Made by a program: the position numbers and the translations under genes
In this document: positions 1 through 7,554 of the stretch, piece after piece
Layout of the letters: each line of letters begins with the position of its first letter
How positions within the stretch are numbered: position 1 is the first letter of the stretch
NCBI GenBank assembly: GCA_021814855.1
Contig: JAKAHQ010000048.1
Span: 1-8,455, forward strand
Source: Bacteroidota bacterium
GTDB taxonomy: Bacteria; Bacteroidota; Ignavibacteria; Ignavibacteriales; Melioribacteraceae
Reading direction: 5' to 3'
DNA length: 8,455 nucleotides
The notes under the pieces: model-generated
What the model was told of the DNA's origin: nothing
Seen by the model: the letters and a program-made list of their open reading frames with translations, nothing else
Database searches by the model: none

Positions 1-2
1 AA

Positions 3-629
3 GTAAACGTAAACGGAGTAGAAAACATTGCTCTTTATTCGTGGACGATCGATGCCCACATGATTCACATGTCTACCGATTATATCTTTGACGGCAAGAG
101 AGGACCATATTCCGAAAATGATAAGCCGAATCCAATTGGATATTACGGCAGAAGCAAATTGGCCTCAGAAAATTCAATAAGGACAAGCGGTGTAAGGTTT
201 ACAATTATCCGCACAAATATTCTTTACGGTCCGGTAAAATACGGCAGACCGGATTTTGTAAAGTGGGTAATCGATTCGCTCAAGGACGGAAATAAAATTA
301 GAATCGTCACGGATCAAATTGGCAACCCCACCTTCATAGACGATTTGGTTGGCGCCATTCATAAAATAATTGAATTCAAGAAGGAGGGGATCTACAACAT
401 CGGCGGCGCCGAACTTCTTTCCCGGTTCGATTTTACTAAACGTATAGCCAAATATTTTGCGCTGGATGAAAATCTTATTCTGCCGGTATTAACCGAGGAA
501 TTAAATCAAACGGCTCCAAGACCGCTCAATTCCGGTTTGATTACTCTTAAAGCCGGCACCGAACTTGGATTTAAAGCCCGCTCAATCGAAGGGACTTTTG
601 CATTAATTCGGAAAGAATTGAATCTTTAG
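3..629 (+). CDS. rmlD: dTDP-4-dehydrorhamnose reductase-like (RmlD family) protein, 5' end cut off by the window
   Basis: The open frame runs back from the ATG at 60 to the window edge with no stop, and the residues before that ATG (starting VNVNGVENIA) fit the family's helix with the AVN-x-x-G-x-x-N motif. The gene therefore starts upstream of the window, and ATG 60 is internal. About 208 residues are visible, against roughly 290 for the family, so the N-terminal Rossmann glycine motif is missing. Visible family marks are the strand STDYIFDG with the catalytic Ser/Thr, then Y-x-x-x-K in YYGRSKLASE, then RTNILYG, and a C-terminal region with GNPT and NIGG. RmlD enzymes reduce dTDP-4-keto-rhamnose with NAD(P)H in the last step of dTDP-rhamnose synthesis, in the cytoplasm, feeding surface polysaccharide. 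The broader group of RmlD-like sugar-nucleotide-binding proteins cannot be excluded, because no other rml gene lies in view. The family call is firm and the exact substrate is inferred. Confidence 0.82.
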   Translation, partial: VNVNGVENIALYSWTIDAHMIHMSTDYIFDGKRGPYSENDKPNPIGYYGRSKLASENSIRTSGVRFTIIRTNILYGPVKYGRPDFVKWVIDSLKDGNKIRIVTDQIGNPTFIDDLVGAIHKIIEFKKEGIYNIGGAELLSRFDFTKRIAKYFALDENLILPVLTEELNQTAPRPLNSGLITLKAGTELGFKARSIEGTFALIRKELNL

Positions 630-733
630 CAGCGCTTTGTTTTCAAAGTTTGAATTTGAAGATTGACAAATTGAACTATTATTGACAATTTAAATACCAG
701 ATTGAGCTCAACTCAACATTCAACAACAACTCT

Positions 734-740
734 AAGGAGG
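734..740 (+). promoter_or_regulatory. Strong ribosome binding site of the lectin gene
   Basis: AAGGAGG is a near-perfect Shine-Dalgarno sequence ending 5 bases before the ATG at 746. It fixes the start of the small secreted lectin-like protein and is the strongest such site in this window, which suggests efficient translation. Confidence 0.8.
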
Positions 741-745
741 ATAAA

Positions 746-1105
746 ATGAAGAAATTATTTACAATTCTTGTTATTGTACTTTTTGCAAGTGCTTTCTCTT
801 ACGCGCAGGTTCAAGTTCAAAGCGGTACTTTTTTCTATGATAAGACTGCAAAGGGATATACCCTGCATGAAAATCAAGGCAAGAGAACTGTCGATTTTGA
901 AATTAATTTTACCAAGCCATTCGACAAAAAGCCCAAGGTTGTTATTATGCCGTCTTTAATTGACGCCGAAAGAGCCACGCAAGTTCGTTATAACATTTCG
1001 GCCAAAGGCATTTCCCGCGATGGTTTTGTTCTGCAAGCAGAAGTATGGGGTGATACACAGTTTAATGCCATCGGAGGATTCTGGCTCGCCCACACAGAAG
1101 AATAA
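746..1105 (+). CDS. Small secreted protein with an H-type lectin domain
   Basis: The 119-residue protein has a signal peptide (two Lys, hydrophobic core, cleavage probably after SYA-20), leaving a cysteine-free mature chain of about 99 residues. After the cleavage site come VQSG (24-27) and a domain at about 47-116 with these marks: DFEINFTKPFDKKPKVVI, an Asp (D73), Arg 81, a G-F turn (GF, 93-94), W101 in V-W-G-D-T, and a final FWLAH strand. This order matches the H-type lectin family (snail agglutinin HPA, discoidin C-terminal domain), small beta-sandwiches that usually form trimers and bind GalNAc/Gal. The Arg and Trp of the HPA sugar site appear conserved, but the residue after Trp is Gly instead of the HPA His, so sugar specificity is uncertain. 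There is no T9SS tail, so Sec export to the periplasm or medium is inferred. The gene is monocistronic, with a strong ribosome binding site and a terminator. Family assignment is by eye; the role is unknown. Confidence 0.72.
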   Translation: MKKLFTILVIVLFASAFSYAQVQVQSGTFFYDKTAKGYTLHENQGKRTVDFEINFTKPFDKKPKVVIMPSLIDAERATQVRYNISAKGISRDGFVLQAEVWGDTQFNAIGGFWLAHTEE

Positions 1106-1124
1106 TTTTTAGTCAACTCTTTTC

Positions 1125-1159
1125 AAGCCGTTAACCTTAACAGGAAAACGGCTTTTTTT
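1125..1159 (+). terminator. Rho-independent terminator of the lectin gene
   Basis: AAGCCGTT (1125-1132) pairs perfectly with AACGGCTT (1147-1154) across a 14-base loop, and the right arm runs into seven T (1153-1159). It lies 20 bases after the lectin stop codon and separates that gene from the DUF3160 gene. Confidence 0.85.
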
Positions 1160-1241
1160 ATGCCTGCTGTAGTGTCAATAAAATTGGATTTAATTTTCGA
1201 TTAAAAATGATTAGGTTTCAACAAAGTTTATAGGTGGACTT

Positions 1242-3803
1242 ATGAAAAAGTTCGCGATTATATTTTTGTTGTTTTACAGCAATTTAGTACTTGCCCAGTC
1301 TCCTTATTTTAGTTTGGATGCCTACAAAAACTTTTTATTGGAACATCAAAATCTATCATCGCACGGATTGATGTCGATGTACCCGGCAGGCAAATTTTCT
1401 GCACGCTTAAACAGCTTCCCGTCAAACATCGCTTACCTAGATTCCGTTAAACAAAAAATGAAATTAACCTCTTATGAAACGGAGCTTTTAACGAAGAACG
1501 GATTTGTTGCGACCGAAAGAGTGACTGAAACTAATTTCCTGAATATGTTCCGCAGAATCTGGTCTAATGATTTACCGGTTTTTATTACTACCGATGCGGT
1601 TCTCAACGCCTTGCATCTTTCTTACGATTTAATTTTGAAAAGCGCGGAGATTAATTTTTTAATCCCAAAGGTGGATGAATTGCTTAACAATCTTTATACT
1701 AATTTCTCGTTCTTGGAACAGAAGTATGCCGCTGACCCGGAAATGATGACCTACCTTAAAGATGCAGACTTATTTTTATCTGTGCCAAGAAGAATTTTCC
1801 GGGAAGGAAGTTTGACTTACTATCAGGATAATCTCCCGGCGTTGAACGCTTTTATGGAAAATATTTCCAAGCTTGAGTTGAGAAACGAACCGATCTTCGG
1901 AAGTGTCAGGAGATATGTGGATTATAGTCAGTTCAAAACGCGCGGGCATTATACGGATACAAATTTTCCTCAGCTCGAAAAATATTTTAAGGCAATGATA
2001 TGGCTCGGCAGAATTGAGCTTTATTTAATTGCACCTGTATCGGAAGAAACAGATTCTGCCATTGCTGCCGATGTACGCCGACAGACAATCATTTCATTTT
2101 TAATCTCGGAATTGATTAATTCGTCGGGCGGACAAACATCATTTAGTGAAATTGAAAATACCATCCGTGCCTTTGTTGGAGAACAAGATAATGTAACTCT
2201 CGATCAGTTAAACAGTCTAGCGGAGACGATGCATATCAACAATGCTAAAGATTTTCTTGATGCGTCTTTGTTGAAAGCTTTTCAAGATTCGCTTTCGGCT
2301 AAGCCCTTTGCCGGCCAAAAAATTCTTTCGCAAGTTCTTATGAGCGATCCACAAGATCCGACTCAAATAAAACCGGCCTCGGCATTTCTCCTATTCGGGC
2401 AAAGATTTGTAATCGATTCGTATGTTACAGGTAATGTTGTTTACGACCGGATAAAATACAATAACGCAAAGGTTAAAAGGATGTTACCTTCCACACTGGA
2501 TATTCTTTTCGCCGTTGGAAATTCAGCTGCCGCACAATTATTGCAGCCGGAATTGGATAAGTATTTTTATTCGACGAATCTTTCTTCTCTGAGGTATTTA
2601 ATCGATTCATACGATTCAAATTTTTGGAAAGCTTCGGTTTACAATTTATGGCTCAACTCAATAAGAGCATTAAATCCACCGGCGGATAAATCGAATTTGC
2701 CTGAGTTTATGCAGACTGCTGCCTGGTGGCAGCAGAAGATGAACACACAGCTTGCGTCTTGGACTGAGCTGCGCCACGACAATCTTTTGTATGCCAAGCA
2801 ATCGTACACGGGCGGAATAGTTTGTTCATTTCCGTATGGTTATGTTGAACCGTTTCCGGAATTCTTTAATGCCATGAAAATTTTGGCCGAAACTACTGCG
2901 CAAAAATTTTCAGGATTATCATTTCCATTGAATGATGAAATTAATTTTTTAAACGGATTTGCCGGCGTGATGGACACGCTCGAAATTATTGCGAATAAGG
3001 AATTAAATAAATACCGGCTTACAACAGAGGAAGAAAATTTTTTGCACGCCGTATTGTACACACGCAGTGTAATTTGCGGCGACGATCCGATTGACGGCTG
3101 GTATAACAACAAGTTGATTTTCAAAACACCTTATTATACTACATCAATGGATTTGTTCGGCTTGAAATATGTTGTTGCGGATTACCATACCACTCCAACA
3201 AATGAAGTTGGCAATATTGTTGGCTGGATAAAGCACTCTGGTACAGGTCCGGTAAATCTTTGTATTGTTACGGCTGAGATTCCAAATGTCGGGCATGTTG
3301 CATTTGCCGGCCCAGTGTCGTCTTATTACGAATATACCACAACTAACTTTCGAAGACTGACCGACGAAGAGTGGCGCGAAACTTATCAGCGTGAATCGAT
3401 GAGGCCGGATTGGGTCAATTCTTATCTTGCGGATTCCAAAGGTAAAACGCGCGGCTCGGGCGTCGTGTTAATTACTGATGTTAAAAATGAGAATCAGAAC
3501 AGTAATTTGATAGAAGAGAATTTTATTCTGCTGCAGAATTATCCTAACCCGTTTAATCCCGAAACCACAATACGCTTTAACATTCCTACCAAGTTTGCAA
3601 ACTTGTTTACCGAATTGAAAATTTACAACATCAACGGCCAGCTCGTGAAAAAAATTTTCTCGGAGGAAATTCCTGCCGGAAATTATTTTGTTAAATGGGA
3701 CGGAAAAAACAGCGCCGGTCAATTTGTTTCAAGCGGAGTTTACATTTACCAGTTAAAAGTCGGAAATACAATTAAAGCCGGTAAAATGAGTTTGTTGAAG
3801 TAA
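1242..3803 (+). CDS. Secreted DUF3160 protein with a C-terminal type IX secretion sorting domain
   Basis: The 853-residue protein begins with a signal peptide (about 1-18, ending LVLA before QSP). The start ATG has AGGTGG at 1232-1237, 4 bases upstream. Residues of about 75-720 match DUF3160: FITTDAVLNALHLSYD at 114-129, a central NTQLASWTELRHD stretch at 501-513 followed by LLYAKQSY, PYGYVEPFPEF, and the later ADYHTTPTNEVG at 646-657. The function of DUF3160 is unknown to me and no catalytic motif is obvious. After a short linker, NYPNPFNP at 766-773 opens a beta-rich tail of about 88 residues with IYNINGQLV, WDGKNSAGQ, SSGVYIYQLK and a final KMSLLK. This is a type A T9SS C-terminal domain, normally cut off during outer-membrane passage. 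The protein is therefore probably released or anchored at the cell surface. It stands alone between two terminators, with no T9SS machinery gene nearby. Confidence 0.88.
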   Translation: MKKFAIIFLLFYSNLVLAQSPYFSLDAYKNFLLEHQNLSSHGLMSMYPAGKFSARLNSFPSNIAYLDSVKQKMKLTSYETELLTKNGFVATERVTETNFLNMFRRIWSNDLPVFITTDAVLNALHLSYDLILKSAEINFLIPKVDELLNNLYTNFSFLEQKYAADPEMMTYLKDADLFLSVPRRIFREGSLTYYQDNLPALNAFMENISKLELRNEPIFGSVRRYVDYSQFKTRGHYTDTNFPQLEKYFKAMIWLGRIELYLIAPVSEETDSAIAADVRRQTIISFLISELINSSGGQTSFSEIENTIRAFVGEQDNVTLDQLNSLAETMHINNAKDFLDASLLKAFQDSLSAKPFAGQKILSQVLMSDPQDPTQIKPASAFLLFGQRFVIDSYVTGNVVYDRIKYNNAKVKRMLPSTLDILFAVGNSAAAQLLQPELDKYFYSTNLSSLRYLIDSYDSNFWKASVYNLWLNSIRALNPPADKSNLPEFMQTAAWWQQKMNTQLASWTELRHDNLLYAKQSYTGGIVCSFPYGYVEPFPEFFNAMKILAETTAQKFSGLSFPLNDEINFLNGFAGVMDTLEIIANKELNKYRLTTEEENFLHAVLYTRSVICGDDPIDGWYNNKLIFKTPYYTTSMDLFGLKYVVADYHTTPTNEVGNIVGWIKHSGTGPVNLCIVTAEIPNVGHVAFAGPVSSYYEYTTTNFRRLTDEEWRETYQRESMRPDWVNSYLADSKGKTRGSGVVLITDVKNENQNSNLIEENFILLQNYPNPFNPETTIRFNIPTKFANLFTELKIYNINGQLVKKIFSEEIPAGNYFVKWDGKNSAGQFVSSGVYIYQLKVGNTIKAGKMSLLK
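3537..3800 (+). other. Region coding the T9SS type A sorting domain (Por secretion tail)
   Basis: Residues 766-853 of the DUF3160 protein. The NYPNPFNPET opening, the TTIRFNIP strand, the G-Q-L-V turn and the G-V-Y-Y/F-x-x-L segment before a short Lys-containing tail are the family signature. The wording with NPFNPET is typical of Ignavibacteria and related groups and is the main taxonomic clue in this window. Confidence 0.88.
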
Positions 3804-3818
3804 TCAATTTTTAAAAAC

Positions 3819-3849
3819 AAGAAGGGCTTGATTTGCTCAAGCCCTTCTT
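3819..3849. terminator. Terminator hairpin between convergent genes, probably bidirectional
   Basis: A perfect 13-bp stem, AAGAAGGGCTTGA (3819-3831) and its complement (3837-3849), closes a 5-base loop. It lies 15 bases after the DUF3160 stop and 20 bases after the ompA-like stop on the other strand. On the minus strand the stem is followed by a T-rich run (TTGTTTTT), so it should work well there. On the plus strand the run after the stem is poor (TTCTTCC), so termination in that direction would rely on stem strength. Confidence 0.83.
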
Positions 3850-3869
3850 CCGAAAACGACTGCAGAAAA

Positions 3870-5366
3870 TTAATTTGCTTTTTCCATAACCTTAGCTTTT
3901 ACTTCTGTTCTTCTGTTCTTGGCTCTGGCTTTAGCAGTCTTTGCAGGATCAACCGGATCAGCTTTTCCAAAACCTTGGGCACTAATTAACTTTTCATCAA
4001 TGCCTTTCTTAACAAGATAATCCTTAACAATATTTGCTCTCTTATCGGAAAGCTTCAAGTTGTATTTGTCGCTTCCGATGTAATCCGTATAACCGCCGAG
4101 AGAAATTTTGGCATCTTTATATTTGCTTAAAGATTCAAAATTGCCGTCCAAAATTTTCTTTGCATCTTTAGTAAGATTTGATTTGTTGAATCCGAAAAGT
4201 ACTGGATCGAGAGTTAATTCTTTTTCAACAAATGCCGGCGGAACATCATCGCTTGGATCGAGAGGATTGGTGCCGCGTTTAACTTCGACGCCGTCGCCAA
4301 CAGTACCACCGTCTGTATCAACCTTTAAAGGATCGGTTTTATACTTCATAACTTCTTCGTAATCACTTAAACCGTCGCCGTCTGTATCAACTTTCAAAGG
4401 ATCGGTATGATACTTCAAAACTTCATCACCGTCAGATAAGCCGTCGCCGTCAGTGTCAACTTTTAAAGGATCGGTATGATATTTCATTACTTCGTCATAA
4501 TCGCTTAAGCCGTCGCCGTCAGTGTCAACTTTTAAAGGATCGGTATGATATTTCATTACTTCGTCATAATCGCTTAAGCCGTCGCCGTCTGTATCGGTTT
4601 TAAGAGGATTAGTTTTGTACTTGTTTACCTCTTCTCCGTCCTTCAAACCGTCGCCGTCTGTATCGGGGTTATTAGGATCTGTTCCAAGCTTTAATTCTTC
4701 TTTCTTTAGTAAACCATCTTGATCTTTGTCCGTATTCAAACTTTCGTTCGAAATCGTCAGTCCCACTCCAATGTTAATGTATCCATCGTTATATTTTTCA
4801 ATTTTGTAATAATTCAAATTATCCGTAAGTGAATAATTATAACCGACGCTGAGATCGAGGAAGACTTCGTCTGCCAATTTGATTTCGGTTCCAACACCAA
4901 AAGGTATTACGCCTGTCCAACCGCTTTCATCAACAGCCAGCGGAGATTTGCTGACAGGTTTAGTATCGACGCTGTAATGAAGCGCGCCTACTCCGGCATA
5001 GAAATAAGGATTCCAATTTTCAAGTTCAAAAGGAGTGTAGAGTAATTTTAATTCAATTGGAATAACCGATGTTCCGTACTCGGAATTATTATAGTCCGGA
5101 CCTTTGAATTTGCCGTAACCCAGACTTAATTCTGCGTTGAAATCATAACTGAGTTCATGTCTCACATATCCTTTAATAAGGTATGATTTGAGAGATAAGC
5201 CATTGTCGTCTGTGAATTCGTTAGTTGGAAGCACCCCGTTAAGTTGAAGTCCGCCTTTCCATCCAAAATCTTTGAAAACAGATTGCGCTTTTAGAGTGGT
5301 CATTCCTAAAATGAATACTAGGAAGAAGAGAACCGTTACCCTGAAATTGTAGATTGCTTTTGTCAT
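3870..5366 (-). CDS. OmpA-family outer-membrane protein with thrombospondin type 3 repeats
   Basis: I start this gene at the ATG at 5366 (498 residues), not at the in-frame TTG at 5411: the ATG has AGGT 6 bases upstream and gives a clean signal peptide (MTKAIYNFRV, hydrophobic core, cut near KAQ at 28). Residues of about 30-207 look like an 8-strand outer-membrane barrel, with alternating aromatic strands such as YFYAGVGALHYSV and INIGVGLTIS. Residues 213-373 hold seven Asp-rich Ca-binding repeats (DTDGDGLSDYDEV type, 23-residue period). Residues 383-495 are an OmpA C-terminal domain with FGFNKSNL, the peptidoglycan-binding Asp 428 in GGYTDYIG, Arg 443 in NLKLSDKRAN, and a terminal KNRRTEV. 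It should anchor the outer membrane to peptidoglycan, the repeats acting as a rigid Ca-stabilised spacer. It is convergent with the DUF3160 gene and lies 99 bases downstream of the small membrane gene. Whether the barrel also forms a pore is not visible. Confidence 0.92.
   Translation of the reverse strand: MTKAIYNFRVTVLFFLVFILGMTTLKAQSVFKDFGWKGGLQLNGVLPTNEFTDDNGLSLKSYLIKGYVRHELSYDFNAELSLGYGKFKGPDYNNSEYGTSVIPIELKLLYTPFELENWNPYFYAGVGALHYSVDTKPVSKSPLAVDESGWTGVIPFGVGTEIKLADEVFLDLSVGYNYSLTDNLNYYKIEKYNDGYINIGVGLTISNESLNTDKDQDGLLKKEELKLGTDPNNPDTDGDGLKDGEEVNKYKTNPLKTDTDGDGLSDYDEVMKYHTDPLKVDTDGDGLSDYDEVMKYHTDPLKVDTDGDGLSDGDEVLKYHTDPLKVDTDGDGLSDYEEVMKYKTDPLKVDTDGGTVGDGVEVKRGTNPLDPSDDVPPAFVEKELTLDPVLFGFNKSNLTKDAKKILDGNFESLSKYKDAKISLGGYTDYIGSDKYNLKLSDKRANIVKDYLVKKGIDEKLISAQGFGKADPVDPAKTAKARAKNRRTEVKAKVMEKAN
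4248..4730 (-). repeat. Tandem thrombospondin type 3 repeat array, 69-bp units
   Basis: Seven units code residues 213-373 of the OmpA-like protein. The first is degenerate (22 codons, DKDQDG), the next five keep an exact 23-codon (69-bp) period beginning DTDGDG, and the last is divergent (DTDGGTVGDG). Units at 4441-4509 and 4510-4578 are identical base for base, while neighbours differ at synonymous and non-synonymous sites, so these two were recently duplicated or converted. Each unit carries Asp residues spaced for calcium binding. Confidence 0.93.
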
Positions 5367-5372
5367 TAATTT

Positions 5373-5376
5373 ACCT
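5373..5376 (-). promoter_or_regulatory. Ribosome binding site that decides the ompA-like start
   Basis: On the minus strand AGGT (within TATAGGTA) lies 6 bases before the ATG at 5366. It is modest, but the TTG at 5411 has no comparable site, and starting there would put 15 extra residues before the signal peptide. The ATG is therefore preferred. Confidence 0.55.
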
Positions 5377-5416
5377 ATAGTTAGTTTTGAAATATGATGT
5401 AATGAGACCAAGATTA

Positions 5417-5447
5417 ATTATAAAATTAACATCATTTTTTTTTGTAA
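5417..5447 (-). promoter_or_regulatory. Possible promoter of the ompA-like gene
   Basis: On the minus strand a perfect TATAAT (5422 down to 5417) lies 50 bases upstream of the ATG. TTACAA (5447 down to 5442) is a -35 candidate, but at 19 bases its spacing is long. AT-rich surroundings make chance matches common, and the sigma factor preference of this lineage may differ, so this is weak. Confidence 0.35.
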
Positions 5448-5465
5448 GGTTCACGGATTAATGGA

Positions 5466-5738
5466 TCAGAAGCTTTTTCTCCAGCTTCTCATCAGATATC
5501 CGGTGATTAATAGAGCGATGCCTATTAAAGCTACTTTTATATACTGTTCGGAGTAATAGTAATATCCGCCTATAGCCACCGGTACGTTTTGGTTTTCAAC
5601 TGCAGATAATCCCTCGCCCCTGGCAATTTCAACTTTATAGTTAATATGCATAAGAGCGTATGCCAAAATTACCCCTCCTTGTAAGAAGCAAACTATATCA
5701 ACCAGTGCAAACAGAATTGTGGAAATGATCTTTTTCAT
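5466..5738 (-). CDS. Small membrane protein of unknown function
   Basis: I do not recognise this 90-residue protein. The start is supported by GAGGG at 5745-5749, 6 bases before the ATG. It has a hydrophobic stretch at about residues 5-32 (starting ISTILFALVDIV), a polar loop of about 30 residues ending in an aromatic cluster (GGYYYYSEQY), and a second hydrophobic helix at about 65-84 (VALIGIALLITGYLM) followed by a basic end, RSWRKSF. Two inner-membrane helices with both ends in the cytoplasm are the simplest topology (inferred from the Lys pair at the start and the basic C-terminus). It has the same orientation as the ompA-like gene, 99 bases upstream of it, with no clear terminator between them, so co-transcription is possible. 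The tRNA-Arg gene lies upstream. No catalytic motif is visible. Confidence 0.68.
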   Translation of the reverse strand: MKKIISTILFALVDIVCFLQGGVILAYALMHINYKVEIARGEGLSAVENQNVPVAIGGYYYYSEQYIKVALIGIALLITGYLMRSWRKSF

Positions 5739-5864
5739 AGTATACCCTCAAATTGATTGGCGACTTATTCCGTGCCGATATAATTGCTTTATTCGAATAC
5801 TATTCTAATTCAATTTACCCGGCCTGCAATGCCCATCCTTAATTAAATGACCAACGAAAACTTG

Positions 5865-5939
<75 letters not shown>

Positions 5940-6117
5940 AATCACTTTATCTCGGTAATACTTTTAATTTTCTTTCTGCCTGCGGCGAATTTGTAATATT
6001 TCTCTCTCATGCGGTCAGATAGTCGGTTGCTACATTTCTCTTTAAAAATTAACCGCCACGCGTCAAAATTCACAACCAAAATATAAATAAAAGTGAGCTA
6101 CTTTGAATTGCCTAAAA

Positions 6118-7481
<1,364 letters not shown>

Positions 7482-7504
7482 AAAAAGTAAATAACAATTT
7501 ATTG

Positions 7505-7530
7505 AAGCGCCTTTCATAAGGCGCTTTTTT
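7505..7530 (+). terminator. eno: Rho-independent terminator of eno
   Basis: AAGCGCCTT (7505-7513) pairs perfectly with AAGGCGCTT (7518-7526) around the 4-base loop TCAT, and the T run continues to 7530. It starts 24 bases after the eno stop and ends 24 bases before the glutamine synthetase start, so the two genes are probably separate transcripts or linked only by readthrough. Confidence 0.92.
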
Positions 7531-7545
7531 GTCTATACATTTTTC

Positions 7546-7549
7546 GAGG
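7546..7549 (+). promoter_or_regulatory. Ribosome binding site supporting the GTG start of glutamine synthetase
   Basis: GAGG (in TTCGAGGT) ends 5 bases before the GTG at 7555. Further upstream in this frame lies the eno terminator, and no other start codon between it and GTG 7555 is better placed. Confidence 0.6.
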
Positions 7550-7554
7550 TTCCC

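Noticed and set aside
1184..1213. TTGGAT followed by TGATTA as a promoter for the DUF3160 gene.
   Set aside because: The -10 candidate matches the consensus poorly; no promoter could be called with any confidence in 1160-1231.
2840..3124. Open frames on the minus strand inside the DUF3160 gene (also 3468-3722), and other frames overlapping rmlD, ompA-like and eno.
   Set aside because: They lie wholly inside well-supported genes, lack ribosome binding sites or recognisable families, and are explained as shadows of the coding strand.
4303..4716. Regular 69-bp repeats that could suggest a CRISPR array or a noncoding tandem repeat.
   Set aside because: There are no unique spacers between units, the period is exactly 23 codons, and the minus strand reads Ca-binding thrombospondin type 3 repeats in frame inside a complete OmpA-family protein.
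5367..5411. N-terminal extension of the ompA-like gene to the in-frame TTG at 5411.
   Set aside because: It would put 15 polar residues before a clear signal peptide, and no good ribosome binding site precedes the TTG; the ATG at 5366 has one.
5790..5799. Short perfect palindrome TATTCGAATA upstream of the small membrane gene.
   Set aside because: Ten bases in AT-rich DNA is expected by chance, and no second copy or linked promoter element supports an operator.
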